The notes under the pieces: model-generated
What the model was told of the DNA's origin: nothing
Database searches by the model: none
What the model saw: the letters and a program-made list of their open reading frames with translations, nothing else
DNA from: Comamonadaceae bacterium
GTDB lineage: Bacteria; Pseudomonadota; Gammaproteobacteria; Burkholderiales; Burkholderiaceae_C
Assembly (NCBI GenBank): GCA_013297875.1
Contig: JAAFIW010000005.1
Span: 1 to 64,000 of the forward strand
Direction of reading: 5' to 3'
Length of the DNA stretch: 64,000 bases
Translations under genes and position numbers: made by a program
Shown here: positions 47,714 through 56,259 of the stretch, in pieces
Layout of the letters: every line of letters starts with the position of its first letter
Numbering within the stretch: the first letter of the stretch is position 1

Positions 47714-50608
47714 TTATTTGGTGAGCACAAAGCCCTTGATCTTGGTGAACGCGCCATCCACCAGTGCCTTTTGCTGCTCCTGATGCAGGTGTGAATAGCC
47801 CACCGCCGGCGATGCCGATGCAGCGCGGCCCGAATAGCCCAGCTTCTGGCCTTCCAGCATGTTTTCGTGGATGTAGTGCTGCACAAAAAACCACGCGCCC
47901 TGGTTTTGCGGTTCGTCCTGGCACCACACGATGTCCACCGCGTTGGGATACTTTTTCAGCTCGGCAGCAAACACCTTGTGCGGGAACGGGTACAGCTGCT
48001 CCACGCGCAGCAGGGCCACGTCGTCGGCACCGCGTTCTTCGCGCTTTTTCACCAGGTCAAAGTACACCTTGCCGGAGCACACCACCACGCGCTTGACCTT
48101 CTCGGCCTTTTCGATCACGGCTTCCTTGTTCTCGGGAATCACGGTCTGGAAGCCGCCACGGGTGAACTCAGAAAGCGGCGAGGTCGCATCCTTGTTGCGC
48201 AGCAAGCTCTTGGGCGTCATGATGATCAGCGGCTTGCGCAGGTTGCGGATCATCTGGCGGCGCAGCAGATGGAAAATCTGGCTGGCAGTGGTGGGTTGGC
48301 ACACCTGCATATTGGTGTCGGCACTCAGTTGCATGAAGCGCTCCAGACGAGCGGACGAGTGCTCGGGCCCCTGCCCTTCATAGCCGTGTGGCAGCATCAG
48401 TGTGATGCCGTTCACGCGGCCCCATTTCACCTCACCGCTGGCAATGAACTGGTCAATCACGACCTGCGCGCCATTGGCAAAGTCGCCAAACTGGGCCTCC
48501 CAGATCACCAGCGTATTCGGATCATTCGACGCATAGCCGTATTCAAAACCCAGCACCGCTTCTTCCGACAGGATGGAGTCAATCACCACAAACGGGGCCT
48601 GGTTCTCGGCCACGTTGTGCAGCGGCAGATAGGTGCCTTCGTCAAACTTTTCGCGGTTCTGGTCGTGCAGCACGGCGTGGCGGTGGGTGAAGGTGCCACG
48701 GCCACAGTCTTCACCACTCAGGCGCACCGGGTAGCCGCTGGCCACCAGGGACGCAAAGGCCATGTGCTCGCCCATGCCCCAGTCCACATTGATTTCGCCG
48801 CGGCCCATCGCGGCTCGGTCGTCCAGCACTTTTTTCACCAGGTTGTGCGGGGTGAAAGTCGCAGGCACCACAGTGATTTTTTCAGCCAGGCGCTTCCACT
48901 CGGCAGTGGGAATGGCGGTGTCGGCGCTGTCGGTCCACTTCTTGTTCAGGTACGGGCTCCAGTCCACCGCATATTTGCTCTTGAAGTTGGTGAGCACCGG
49001 GTCAAAGGTGCTTTTGCCCGCGTCCAGCGCGGCACGCATGGCTTTGACCATGTCGTCGCCCAGGGTTGCACCAAAGCCTTGAGCGGTCAGCTTGTCCGCA
49101 TACAGCTTGCGCGTGCCGGGGTGCTGCGCAATTTTTTTGTACATCAGGGGCTGGGTCAGCGCGGGGGTATCCTGCTCGTTGTGGCCCAGTTTTCTGAAAC
49201 AGATGATGTCCACCACCACGTCGCGGCTGAACTCCATGCGGTATTCCAGCGCCAACTGCGTGGCCAGCACCACCGCCTCGGGGTCATCGCCGTTCACATG
49301 CAACACCGGCGCTTCGATCATCTTGACCACGTCCGAGCAGTACAGCGTGGAGCGGCTGTCGCGCGGATCGCTGGTGGTAAAGCCAATCTGGTTGTTGATC
49401 ACCAGGTGGATCGAGCCGCCGGTGAAGTAGCCGCGGGTTTCGGCCAGCGCCAGGGTTTCCATCACCACGCCCTGGCCGGCAAAAGCGGCGTCACCATGCA
49501 CCAGCACAGGCAACACCTGCTTGCCACGCGGGTCGGCACGGCGGTCCATGCGGGCGCGCACCGAGCCTTCCACCACGGGGTTCACAATTTCCAGATGCGA
49601 GGGGTTGAAGGCCAGGGTCAAATGCACCGGGCCGCCGGGCGTGGTCACGTCGGAGCTGAAGCCTTGGTGGTATTTCACGTCACCGCTGGGCAGGTCTTCT
49701 GGCGCGGTGTGGTCAAACTCTGCAAACAGGTCGGCGGGCACTTTACCCAACGAATTGACCAGCACATTCAAGCGGCCCCGATGGGCCATGCCAATCACGA
49801 TTTCTTGAATGCCCTTGACGCCGCCTTGCTGGATCAACTCATCCATGGAGGCGATAAAACTCTCGCCACCTTCCAGCGAAAAGCGCTTTTGGCCCACGTA
49901 TTTGGTGTGCAGAAAACGCTCCAGGCCCTCGGCCGCAGTCAAGCGATCCAGGATGTGCAGCTTTTTCTCTTTACTCAAATTCGGCTGGCTGCGGATAGAT
50001 TCGAGCTTTTGCTGCCACCAACGTTTTTCGTTCTGGTCAGTGGAGTACATGAACTCCGCACCGATCGTGCCGCAGTAGGTCTGGCGTAGCGCGTTCAGCA
50101 GGTCGCGCAGGCTCATCGACTCTTTGCCGAAATAGGTGTTGCTGGTGTTGAACACCGTTTCCTGGTCAGCATCGGTAAAGCCATAAAAACCAGGATCCAG
50201 ATCGGGAATCTTGGCGCGCTCGGTGCGTTTGAGCGGATCCAGGTCAGCCCAGCGGGCACCCACGTTGCGATAGGCGGCAATCAGCTGTTGAACCGCCGTG
50301 CGCTTGCGGCCCATTTCCGAATCGGCACTAGTTGAAGCGACCACGCGGCTGGTGCCTTGTTTGGCCAGCTCGGCAAAGGCATTGACCACTGGCAGATGCG
50401 CCACGTCTTTGGCGTTGCTGCCGTCGGATGCGGGCACGTTTTGCAACGCATCAAAGTAGCTACGCCAGTTGTCGGGCACGCTGGCGGGGTTGGCAAGGTA
50501 GTTTTCGTACAGCTCTTCGACATACGGTGCATTACCGCCAAAGAGGTAGGAATTGCCACCGTAAGCAGCATAAATTGATGCTGAAGTGGACTGCGGGACT
50601 GAACTCAT
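47714..50608 (-). CDS. sucA: 2-oxoglutarate dehydrogenase E1 component
   Basis: 964 residues, full length. A thiamine-diphosphate enzyme that decarboxylates 2-oxoglutarate in the TCA cycle. The N-terminal SVPQSTSASIYAAYGGNSYL, the HRGRLNVLVNSLGKVPADLF region, VLVHGDAAFAGQGVVMETLA, INNQIGFTTSDPRDSRSTLY and the pyrimidine domain MLPHGYEGQGPEHSSARLER are all typical. GGAGG lies upstream of the ATG. It heads the sucA-odhB-(lipoprotein)-lpdA operon. Confidence 0.98.
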   Translation of the reverse strand: MSSVPQSTSASIYAAYGGNSYLFGGNAPYVEELYENYLANPASVPDNWRSYFDALQNVPASDGSNAKDVAHLPVVNAFAELAKQGTSRVVASTSADSEMGRKRTAVQQLIAAYRNVGARWADLDPLKRTERAKIPDLDPGFYGFTDADQETVFNTSNTYFGKESMSLRDLLNALRQTYCGTIGAEFMYSTDQNEKRWWQQKLESIRSQPNLSKEKKLHILDRLTAAEGLERFLHTKYVGQKRFSLEGGESFIASMDELIQQGGVKGIQEIVIGMAHRGRLNVLVNSLGKVPADLFAEFDHTAPEDLPSGDVKYHQGFSSDVTTPGGPVHLTLAFNPSHLEIVNPVVEGSVRARMDRRADPRGKQVLPVLVHGDAAFAGQGVVMETLALAETRGYFTGGSIHLVINNQIGFTTSDPRDSRSTLYCSDVVKMIEAPVLHVNGDDPEAVVLATQLALEYRMEFSRDVVVDIICFRKLGHNEQDTPALTQPLMYKKIAQHPGTRKLYADKLTAQGFGATLGDDMVKAMRAALDAGKSTFDPVLTNFKSKYAVDWSPYLNKKWTDSADTAIPTAEWKRLAEKITVVPATFTPHNLVKKVLDDRAAMGRGEINVDWGMGEHMAFASLVASGYPVRLSGEDCGRGTFTHRHAVLHDQNREKFDEGTYLPLHNVAENQAPFVVIDSILSEEAVLGFEYGYASNDPNTLVIWEAQFGDFANGAQVVIDQFIASGEVKWGRVNGITLMLPHGYEGQGPEHSSARLERFMQLSADTNMQVCQPTTASQIFHLLRRQMIRNLRKPLIIMTPKSLLRNKDATSPLSEFTRGGFQTVIPENKEAVIEKAEKVKRVVVCSGKVYFDLVKKREERGADDVALLRVEQLYPFPHKVFAAELKKYPNAVDIVWCQDEPQNQGAWFFVQHYIHENMLEGQKLGYSGRAASASPAVGYSHLHQEQQKALVDGAFTKIKGFVLTK

Positions 50609-50623
50609 GGATCGCTGACCTCC

Positions 50624-50640
50624 GTTTCCCTCTGGGAAAC
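50624..50640. promoter_or_regulatory. Small perfect hairpin in the sucA leader
   Basis: GTTTCCC and GGGAAAC with a three-base loop lie about 16-32 bases before the sucA ATG and directly upstream of the GGAGG. It may affect translation start. The rest of the 161-base gap to the response regulator shows no clear site. Confidence 0.45.
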
Positions 50641-50769
50641 ATTAGTTTGGTTGAGAAACCTTCCGCTACACGGCTGAACCGTTTGGCGGATGCGTTGTGG
50701 CTGGAAGGGCCGGAAGTTTTAGATTGTGCCACCTAATGGCCTCGCCTCACGCAACAAAAGCGCATGGGT

Positions 50770-51825
50770 TCATGCCGGGAATACCCTGCGCGGCTGTGAA
50801 TCCACTTCGCTGTACCCCAATGTGCTTGCCGCCTTGTTGGCGTAGGGCTTGTTCAACAAATCGACACCTGGCAGGAGGCGGCTGATCGTTTTAATGAGTT
50901 TTTCTTCGTCAATGGGTTTGGTGAGGTACGCATCGCAGCCAGCCATTTTTCCGCGAATTTTGTCGAAGGCACCGTCACGGCTCGTCAACATCACGACGTG
51001 TGTTGGCGCAGACGCCAGGGTGGACTTGATCAGCTTGCACACCTTGTAGCCGTCCATTCCTGGCATGACCACGTCCAGAAATACGCAGGCGTAGCGTTTG
51101 ACCCCGGTCAAGCCAACAGCCTGCTCGCCTGAAGCGGCGTAGTCCACATTGATATTGAACTGGCTCAGCTTGCTTTCCATGAAGCGGCGAATGGCCAAAT
51201 GGTCATCGACCACCAGAACCCACATGGCGTCGGCTTGCTGGCTACGCGTTTGAGCCGATGCGCGGGTTATCGCAGGTCGTTCGAACGACGAAGCCAGCGA
51301 CACCACATTTTTGAAGCCCGGCGCTGAACCATCCGTGGTCTGCGTTGCCGACGCGGCATAGGGCGCAACCTCTGTCAAATCGTAGATGGTGATGGGCTCC
51401 AGGGGCGTGAACATTGAAGCAGCAGCAGTTCGAGCCCAGGCATTTTTCTGGGCGTTTGACGGGCTGTTCTGGTGGTCAGATACGGCGCAGATGTCCCCGA
51501 ACGGGCGCGAATTGCGCAACGCTTCGTCAAACGCATCGAACAAACTGATGAATCGGATCGGGCGTTGCACATAGACGCAGCTCAATTGATCCGGTGGCCT
51601 GACAGAAACCAACACCACCGGATAACCAGGCGGCAGGTTACGCGACAAGGCTTCATCGGTGGCGTGTGGGTTGTCACCGTCAATGAGCAGCAAACCCGGT
51701 GGTTTGGGGTGCCCCACAAACCATTGTGAGTACATCACCTGGCGCCGCAGCGACAAAACAAATGTGGCGGCGAGTGATTTTTGATCAGCCGCACCAAAAC
51801 CCAACATTTCAACTGTGCAAAACAT
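50770..51825 (-). CDS. Response regulator with an N-terminal pseudo-receiver
   Basis: 351 residues. The C-terminal receiver (about 201-325) is complete: Asp207-Asp208, the phospho-acceptor Asp251 in VFLDVVMPGMDG, and Lys303 in LTKPIDEEKL. The N-terminal part (1-105) is receiver-like in layout (PGLLLIDGDNPH, VVLVSVRPPDQ, RPIRFISLFDAF) without the acidic pocket and resembles the N-terminus of the protein at 17310-18074. A linker of about 90 residues joins them. No output domain or kinase is seen, so it may work by protein contact. It lies upstream of sucA on the same strand. Confidence 0.8.
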   Translation of the reverse strand: MFCTVEMLGFGAADQKSLAATFVLSLRRQVMYSQWFVGHPKPPGLLLIDGDNPHATDEALSRNLPPGYPVVLVSVRPPDQLSCVYVQRPIRFISLFDAFDEALRNSRPFGDICAVSDHQNSPSNAQKNAWARTAAASMFTPLEPITIYDLTEVAPYAASATQTTDGSAPGFKNVVSLASSFERPAITRASAQTRSQQADAMWVLVVDDHLAIRRFMESKLSQFNINVDYAASGEQAVGLTGVKRYACVFLDVVMPGMDGYKVCKLIKSTLASAPTHVVMLTSRDGAFDKIRGKMAGCDAYLTKPIDEEKLIKTISRLLPGVDLLNKPYANKAASTLGYSEVDSQPRRVFPA

Positions 51826-51972
51826 AAGTCCCCCTGAGAACTTGTCCGTGCGTCAATCTGGAACTACCCAGATGCGCCGGTGGTGTTGTGTACTTTATTT
51901 CAAAAGTAAATTAATGTCTCAAAAGACAACAAAACCTTACCAAATGCTCAGTTTTTTATATATTTGTTGCAC

Positions 51973-53652
51973 TCAAGCTGCAATGCTGGGGACATTCAGG
52001 GGCAACGCGGGTACCAGGGGCTTGGCCTTCAACCAGGTTTCCACCACCTCCCACACCGGCGGCCCGGCGTTTTTGCTGGCTTCCTGCACCGGAGCCCAGC
52101 CGGCGACCTTGTAGGTTTTGTCGGCTTCGACGGGTTTGCCGTTCAAACGCATGTTGGCGATGCGCTGACCCATGGCGGCAGCGGGTGCGCAGCTGTATTG
52201 CAGGCCGCCCACCCGCACCATGTCGCCGCCCTGCTGGTAGTACGGGTCGGGGTTGAACAGGTTGTCGGCCACGTCTTCCAGAATGGTTTTGATGGTGGCA
52301 CCGGTCATGTCGGAAAGCGTCGTCCAGGGGTAGCTGATGGCGGTTTGGTCCATCACATGTTCGCGGGAGATGGCCTGGCCGGGTAGCAGGCTGGTGCCCC
52401 AGCGAAAGCCGGGCGAGAACGCAATCTCGGCACCACGCACCTGCATCAACGCATCCAGGATCAACTGGTCAAAGCTGCCGTTGAAGTTGCCCCGGCGGTA
52501 CAGCAGACCCTCGGTAGTGGCCAGTTTTTCTTCGAGCTTGGCAGTGTAAGGCGCGCGGATTTTGGCAATCAGCGCAGCCATGTCTTTGTCGGCAGGCAAC
52601 TGGTTAGAGAAAACCGGCAGCAGCTTGTAGTGAATGGCGGCTACTTTCTTGTCTTTGACGTCCAGATCCAGCACGCCAAGGAACTTGCCGTTGCTGCCGG
52701 CGTTGGTCACCACGGTCTGGCCGCCGGGGTTTTTGACGGTGACAGGCACTGGTACACCATCGTGCGTGTGACCCCCCAGAATCGCGTCGATGCCGGTCAC
52801 GCGCGAGGCCATTTTCAAGTCCACATCCATGCCGTTGTGGCTGAGCAGCACCACGGCCTGTGCGCCTTTGGCCCGGGCCTCGTCCACTGTCTTTTGCATC
52901 TCGGCTTCGCGGATGCCAAAGGTCCAGTCGGGCACCAGCCAGGCGGGGTTGGCAATGGGTGTGTAGGGAAAGGCCTGGCCAATGATGGCCACTGGTACGC
53001 CGTTCATCTCGCGCATTACCCAGGGCTTGAACACCGGGTCTTCAAAGTCGCGGGTTTTAACGTTTTGGGCGATGAAATCGATCTTGCCTGCAAAGTCTTT
53101 TTCAATCACCTGCTGGATGCGGTCTTGCCCATAGGTGAAGTCCCAGTGGCCAGTCATGAGGTCCACGCCCAAAAGCTTGCAGGCGTCCACCATGTCTTGC
53201 CCCTGCGTCCACAGCGCGGTGGCACTGCCCTGCCAGGTGTCGCCACCATCCAGCAGCAGCGCGCCAGGTCGGCTGGCCTTCAGGCGCTTGACCAGTGTGG
53301 CCAGATGCGCAAAGCCACCGACCTTGCCGTAGCGGCGGGCGGCGTTTTCAAAATCGAGGTGGGTGAAGGCATGGGCATCTCTGGAACCGGCTGCGATGCC
53401 TGCGGTTTTGAGCAACTGCTCGCCTACCAGGTGCGGCCACTGGCCGGCCATGCTGCCCACGCCGAGGTTGACAGAAGGCTCGCGAAAGTAAATGGGTAGC
53501 AGCTGCGCGTGGCAATCGGTCATGTGCAGCAGGTGCACATTGCCTTTGCGGGGCAAGTCGTAGGCGTCTTGCGCGTGACCTTTGAGCGGGAAACCAGCGG
53601 CCAGGGCGGCTGTGAGTACGGAGGTGAATTCGCGGCGGGAGAGGGTTGTCAT
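51973..53652 (-). CDS. soxB: Thiosulfohydrolase SoxB
   Basis: 559 residues. SoxB is a periplasmic dimanganese enzyme that hydrolyses sulphate from SoxY-bound thiosulfonate. The Tat-type signal MTTLSRREFTSVLTAALAAG starts the protein. Metallophosphoesterase-family motifs are HMTDCHAQLLP, LLDGGDTWQGSATALWTQG, MTGHWDFTYG, LLSHNGMDVDL and AILGGHTHDGVPV. The open frame continues upstream through an inverted repeat, but the Tat signal fixes the start. Last gene of the soxRCDYZAXB cluster. Confidence 0.96.
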   Translation of the reverse strand: MTTLSRREFTSVLTAALAAGFPLKGHAQDAYDLPRKGNVHLLHMTDCHAQLLPIYFREPSVNLGVGSMAGQWPHLVGEQLLKTAGIAAGSRDAHAFTHLDFENAARRYGKVGGFAHLATLVKRLKASRPGALLLDGGDTWQGSATALWTQGQDMVDACKLLGVDLMTGHWDFTYGQDRIQQVIEKDFAGKIDFIAQNVKTRDFEDPVFKPWVMREMNGVPVAIIGQAFPYTPIANPAWLVPDWTFGIREAEMQKTVDEARAKGAQAVVLLSHNGMDVDLKMASRVTGIDAILGGHTHDGVPVPVTVKNPGGQTVVTNAGSNGKFLGVLDLDVKDKKVAAIHYKLLPVFSNQLPADKDMAALIAKIRAPYTAKLEEKLATTEGLLYRRGNFNGSFDQLILDALMQVRGAEIAFSPGFRWGTSLLPGQAISREHVMDQTAISYPWTTLSDMTGATIKTILEDVADNLFNPDPYYQQGGDMVRVGGLQYSCAPAAAMGQRIANMRLNGKPVEADKTYKVAGWAPVQEASKNAGPPVWEVVETWLKAKPLVPALPLNVPSIAA

Positions 53653-53670
53653 GGGTAGAGACCGGGAAAT

Positions 53671-53792
53671 TTTGAACGCAGAGGACGCAAAGGATTCGCA
53701 GAGGGCGCAGAAGTTAAAACCAAAAAATTCAGATTTACGTTCTGGTATTTTTTGCGTCCTCTGCGAATCCTTCGCGTCCTCTGCGTTCAAAA
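53671..53792. repeat. Long inverted repeat of the GAACGCAGAGGACGC family between soxX and soxB
   Basis: TTTGAACGCAGAGGACGCAA, then AGGATTCGCAGAGGGCGCAG on the left are matched on the right by TTTGCGTCCTCTGCGAATCC and TTCGCGTCCTCTGCGTTCAA. Arms of about 45 bases flank an AT-rich loop. It fills nearly the whole soxX-soxB gap and could form a strong hairpin in the sox mRNA. Confidence 0.92.
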
Positions 53793-53803
53793 GGATCCCG
53801 AAT

Positions 53804-54457
53804 TCACTTGTTCACCGGCGACGCAGGATCCAGCAGCAAGGCCATCACGTCCTTGATCTGCGCCTGCGTCAAGATGCCCGCATCACCAAAGCGGGGCATG
53901 CCCGAGCAGGCGTTGAAGGCGTGGGTGTTCCAGATGCGGCCCCAGGTGTATTTGACTATTGACTCTGACTCGGCAGACGCCGGGTCTTTCACGCCGCGCA
54001 GCACACCGTATTTCAGCAGGCTGGGGCCCTGGTTGCCAAAGCTGATTTCCTGCGGGCTGATCTGGTGGCAGGCGTAGCAGTTGGCACCGTTGGCGCTGCC
54101 CACCGCATCGGTGAACTGCAGACCCCGGCCGTTTTGCGCAATTTTTTCGCCTTCTCGCCAGTCGCCGATGTATTTGCCGTCTGCCGGGTAGGGCAGCTTG
54201 TCGTAGATGGTTTTTTGCAGGGCGTTGCGGGTGGATTCGCTCAACGGTTTGCCTGACGACGCGGATTCCGAGCACACGCGTTGCAACTCGTTTTGCTCCA
54301 GGCGATCCAGCTTGGCCGGGCCGCGCTCGGCGAACGAGCCTTTCAGCGTGGCAAGCACCTCTTCACGCGAGGGGCCGCTGCTGCAACCGGCAATCGTTGC
54401 TATGAAAGCAATAGCTGCTCCAGCAATGAATACCTGGGCGATCTTTGTTTTTTTCAT
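53804..54457 (-). CDS. soxX: Sulfur-oxidising cytochrome c SoxX, lipoprotein form
   Basis: 217 residues. SoxX is the small c-type cytochrome partner of SoxA in the thiosulfate-oxidising SoxAX complex. The haem motif is CYACH (127-131), with a likely Met ligand at 187 in CSGMPRFG. The signal ends in a lipobox-like IAGCSS (Cys25), so it may be lipid-anchored. About 100 residues precede the haem motif, including KLDRLEQNELQRVCSES, longer than the classical SoxX. Codons 2-20 of the signal are encoded by the interspersed repeat. Confidence 0.93.
   Translation of the reverse strand: MKKTKIAQVFIAGAAIAFIATIAGCSSGPSREEVLATLKGSFAERGPAKLDRLEQNELQRVCSESASSGKPLSESTRNALQKTIYDKLPYPADGKYIGDWREGEKIAQNGRGLQFTDAVGSANGANCYACHQISPQEISFGNQGPSLLKYGVLRGVKDPASAESESIVKYTWGRIWNTHAFNACSGMPRFGDAGILTQAQIKDVMALLLDPASPVNK
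54399..54453 (+). repeat. AGCTGCTTGAGCA-family repeat encoding the SoxX signal peptide
   Basis: GCTATGAAAGCAATAGCTGC, then TCCAGCAATGAATACCTGGG and CGATCTTTG. Read on the minus strand it gives residues 2-20 of SoxX (QVFIAGAAIAFIA), nearly the whole hydrophobic signal core. Confidence 0.92.
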
Positions 54458-54467
54458 AAATAGAGCC

Positions 54468-55307
54468 TTACCGCTTGATCGCCGGTGCGGCCATCTTGCC
54501 GCCATTGGCGTTCACGCCCAGAAAGCTGATCAGGTCGATGGATGCGGGGCTGAGGTATTGCATTTCGGGGAAGCGCTGCTGGCGAAAGCAGTCGTACATG
54601 CGCCATTGCATGGTGCGCAGCGCACCCTGGCTCACGCGGTAGGCGGGCCATTGGGCAAAGGCGTCTTGGGCGGGTTTTTGCTTGATCAAATTCGGCAGGT
54701 CTTGCAGGCGGATGCGTTTGTCGTCTTCTCCGTGGCAGGAGGCGCATGAAAAGTCATACGGGCCGCCCTTGAAATAAAAAATTTCCTTGCCACGCGCATA
54801 GGCCGCTTTTTCTTTGGCGTGCGCCATCGGGATGTTGATGGCCATGTCGCGCGACTCGTCATACAGGTAGGCCACCAGGTCTTCCACTGGCGTGGCCTTT
54901 TGGCCTTCACTGGAGAACACGGTGCGGGCGGTGAACTCTTCGGGCTTGAAGCCTTGCAAAGTGACCATGCAATGCACCAGGCGACTTTCCACATCCATCA
55001 CCTTGTCGGCGTCGGCAAAGTAGCGCGGCAGGGCTGCCGCGGCACCTTTGACCTTGCCTGCGCCCTGCCCCAAATCACAGGCTTGCAGACTCACGTTTTT
55101 CGGGCCGCGCGGGGTTTTCCACAGCGCCTCGCCACGGGCGGCGTTCAGGTCGGCGGGGTTGCCGTCTTGCAGCGAGGCGCGGTAGTCGGCAATGGCTTCG
55201 GTGGTGGTTTTTTGTGCTGCTGCTGGCGCACTAAACGCTATGAAAGCGATAGCTGCTTGAGCAATGAATACCTGGGCGAGTGGCCGGTTTGACGTAAAAC
55301 GGGGCAT
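54468..55307 (-). CDS. soxA: Sulfur-oxidising cytochrome c SoxA
   Basis: 279 residues from [20 protein letters not shown], whose start lies directly after the soxZ stop (TGA-A-ATG). SoxA, with SoxX, links thiosulfate to the SoxY cysteine. It has one haem site, CASCH (188-192), and Cys240 in MYDCFRQQRFPE, the persulfide-forming ligand. Cys77 and Cys113 may replace the second haem found in diheme types. The signal peptide (to about AAAQ, 31-32) is encoded at residues 6-24 by the interspersed repeat. An upstream GTG at 55343 would overlap soxZ. Confidence 0.95.
   Translation of the reverse strand: MPRFTSNRPLAQVFIAQAAIAFIAFSAPAAAQKTTTEAIADYRASLQDGNPADLNAARGEALWKTPRGPKNVSLQACDLGQGAGKVKGAAAALPRYFADADKVMDVESRLVHCMVTLQGFKPEEFTARTVFSSEGQKATPVEDLVAYLYDESRDMAINIPMAHAKEKAAYARGKEIFYFKGGPYDFSCASCHGEDDKRIRLQDLPNLIKQKPAQDAFAQWPAYRVSQGALRTMQWRMYDCFRQQRFPEMQYLSPASIDLISFLGVNANGGKMAAPAIKR
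55237..55290 (+). repeat. AGCTGCTTGAGCA-family repeat encoding the SoxA signal peptide
   Basis: GCTATGAAAGCGATAGCTGC, then TTGAGCAATGAATACCTGGG and CGAGTGGCCGG. On the minus strand it encodes residues 6-24 of SoxA ([15 protein letters not shown]), in the same frame as the soxX copy. Confidence 0.93.
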
Positions 55308-55308
55308 T

Positions 55309-55620
55309 TCAGGCAATCGCGGCTTCGTCGGTGCGTTTTTCACCCCGGTTGTCCACCCAGGTCACGGCAATCTTGTCGCCCACCTTGCCGCCTTTGAAGC
55401 TGAACTGCACAAACGGGTTTTTCGAAATCGCCGGGCCCCACTGGGCGCTCATCACCGGCTTGCCCTCGTGGGTGGCGCTGATGGTCTGGATAAACCAGGC
55501 AGGAATGGTTTTGCCGGCGGCATCGCGGCGCTGGCCGCTTTCCATTTCGTGGCTGACCAGCACGCGCACAGTGGTTTTGTCGGCCAGCACCTGGGCCCGG
55601 ATTCGCATCGGATCGCTCAT
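55309..55620 (-). CDS. soxZ: Thiosulfate-oxidation carrier partner SoxZ
   Basis: 103 residues, all-beta, no signal peptide, as expected: SoxZ is exported as a complex with SoxY by the Tat system. MSDPMRIRAQVLADKTTVRV, HEMESGQRRDAAGKTIPAWF, ISKNPFVQFSFKGGKVGDKI and VTWVDNRGEKRTDE are typical. It follows soxY by 24 bases and overlaps nothing, and soxA begins one base after its stop. Confidence 0.98.
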   Translation of the reverse strand: MSDPMRIRAQVLADKTTVRVLVSHEMESGQRRDAAGKTIPAWFIQTISATHEGKPVMSAQWGPAISKNPFVQFSFKGGKVGDKIAVTWVDNRGEKRTDEAAIA

Positions 55621-55644
55621 GTTTTGCTCCTGGTGTTGAGGTAT

Positions 55645-56106
55645 TCAGCCGCCGCAGCCACCGAGGGTGACTTTGACTTCTTTCACTGCATAAAAAAACT
55701 TGTCGCCCACCTTGGCCACGGCATACACGTTGGATGACTGGCCCATCTTCACGTTGGTGGAGACGTTGGCATCGGTGCCCGCCGGAATGTCAAACACAGC
55801 CGACAGCGCAGCCGGGTTTTTCTCCACGACAAACGCGATTTGAATGGTGCCCGGCAGGTTGCTTTGCGCGCCGATGCGCACCACGTTGCCGTTTTCGGCA
55901 ATTTCGGGCGCGGTGAGCACCAGGTCTTTGCTTTCGGTGGCGGCCGCCCCGCCGCCCAGGGCCTTGACGGCATCGGCCAGCGTCTTGGAATCAAAGGCGG
56001 ATTTGTTCCAGCCCGCCTGGGCCTGGGCTGACGTGGGCACGAGGCTGGCGGTGGCGGCAAGGCCTAGCGCAGCGGCAGATGTGTTGATGAAGTGACGACG
56101 TTCCAT
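55645..56106 (-). CDS. soxY: Sulfur carrier protein SoxY
   Basis: 153 residues. SoxY carries sulphur intermediates on a cysteine in the C-terminal GGCGG swinging arm (here VKVTLGGCGG, Cys151). A Tat signal begins MERRHFINTSAAALGLAATA, with a GGAG six bases before the ATG. The core SFDIPAGTDANVSTNVKMGQ-like region and YAVAKVGDKFFYAVKEVKVT fit SoxY. The open frame to 56202 is not SoxY. Central to the cluster. Confidence 0.98.
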   Translation of the reverse strand: MERRHFINTSAAALGLAATASLVPTSAQAQAGWNKSAFDSKTLADAVKALGGGAAATESKDLVLTAPEIAENGNVVRIGAQSNLPGTIQIAFVVEKNPAALSAVFDIPAGTDANVSTNVKMGQSSNVYAVAKVGDKFFYAVKEVKVTLGGCGG

Positions 56107-56220
56107 GGTGGCTCCTAAACTTGCGGAATGGGTGAAATTGTATGAAGGCTTACGGTGTGAGCGGGGCGGGCAATACCCTGACCTTGAAATGAATGCAGTC
56201 ATTGCCGCACAGGCTCGGAA

Positions 56221-56250
56221 CCGTCATTCCCGCGCAGGCGGGAATGACGG
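56221..56250. repeat. REP-like palindrome between soxD and soxY
   Basis: CCGTCATTCCCGC and GCGGGAATGACGG form a perfect 13-base-pair stem with a GCAG loop. The sequence is of the widely dispersed 'GTCATTCCCGCG' type. It lies between soxD and soxY, possibly shielding the upstream mRNA end. Confidence 0.95.
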
Positions 56251-56259
56251 AAAACTGCA

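Noticed and set aside
47867-50089. A 740-codon open frame on the plus strand opposite sucA
   Set aside because: It is antisense to a clear, full-length SucA; long antisense frames arise from codon bias in GC-rich genes, and the translation is His- and Gly-rich without domain features.
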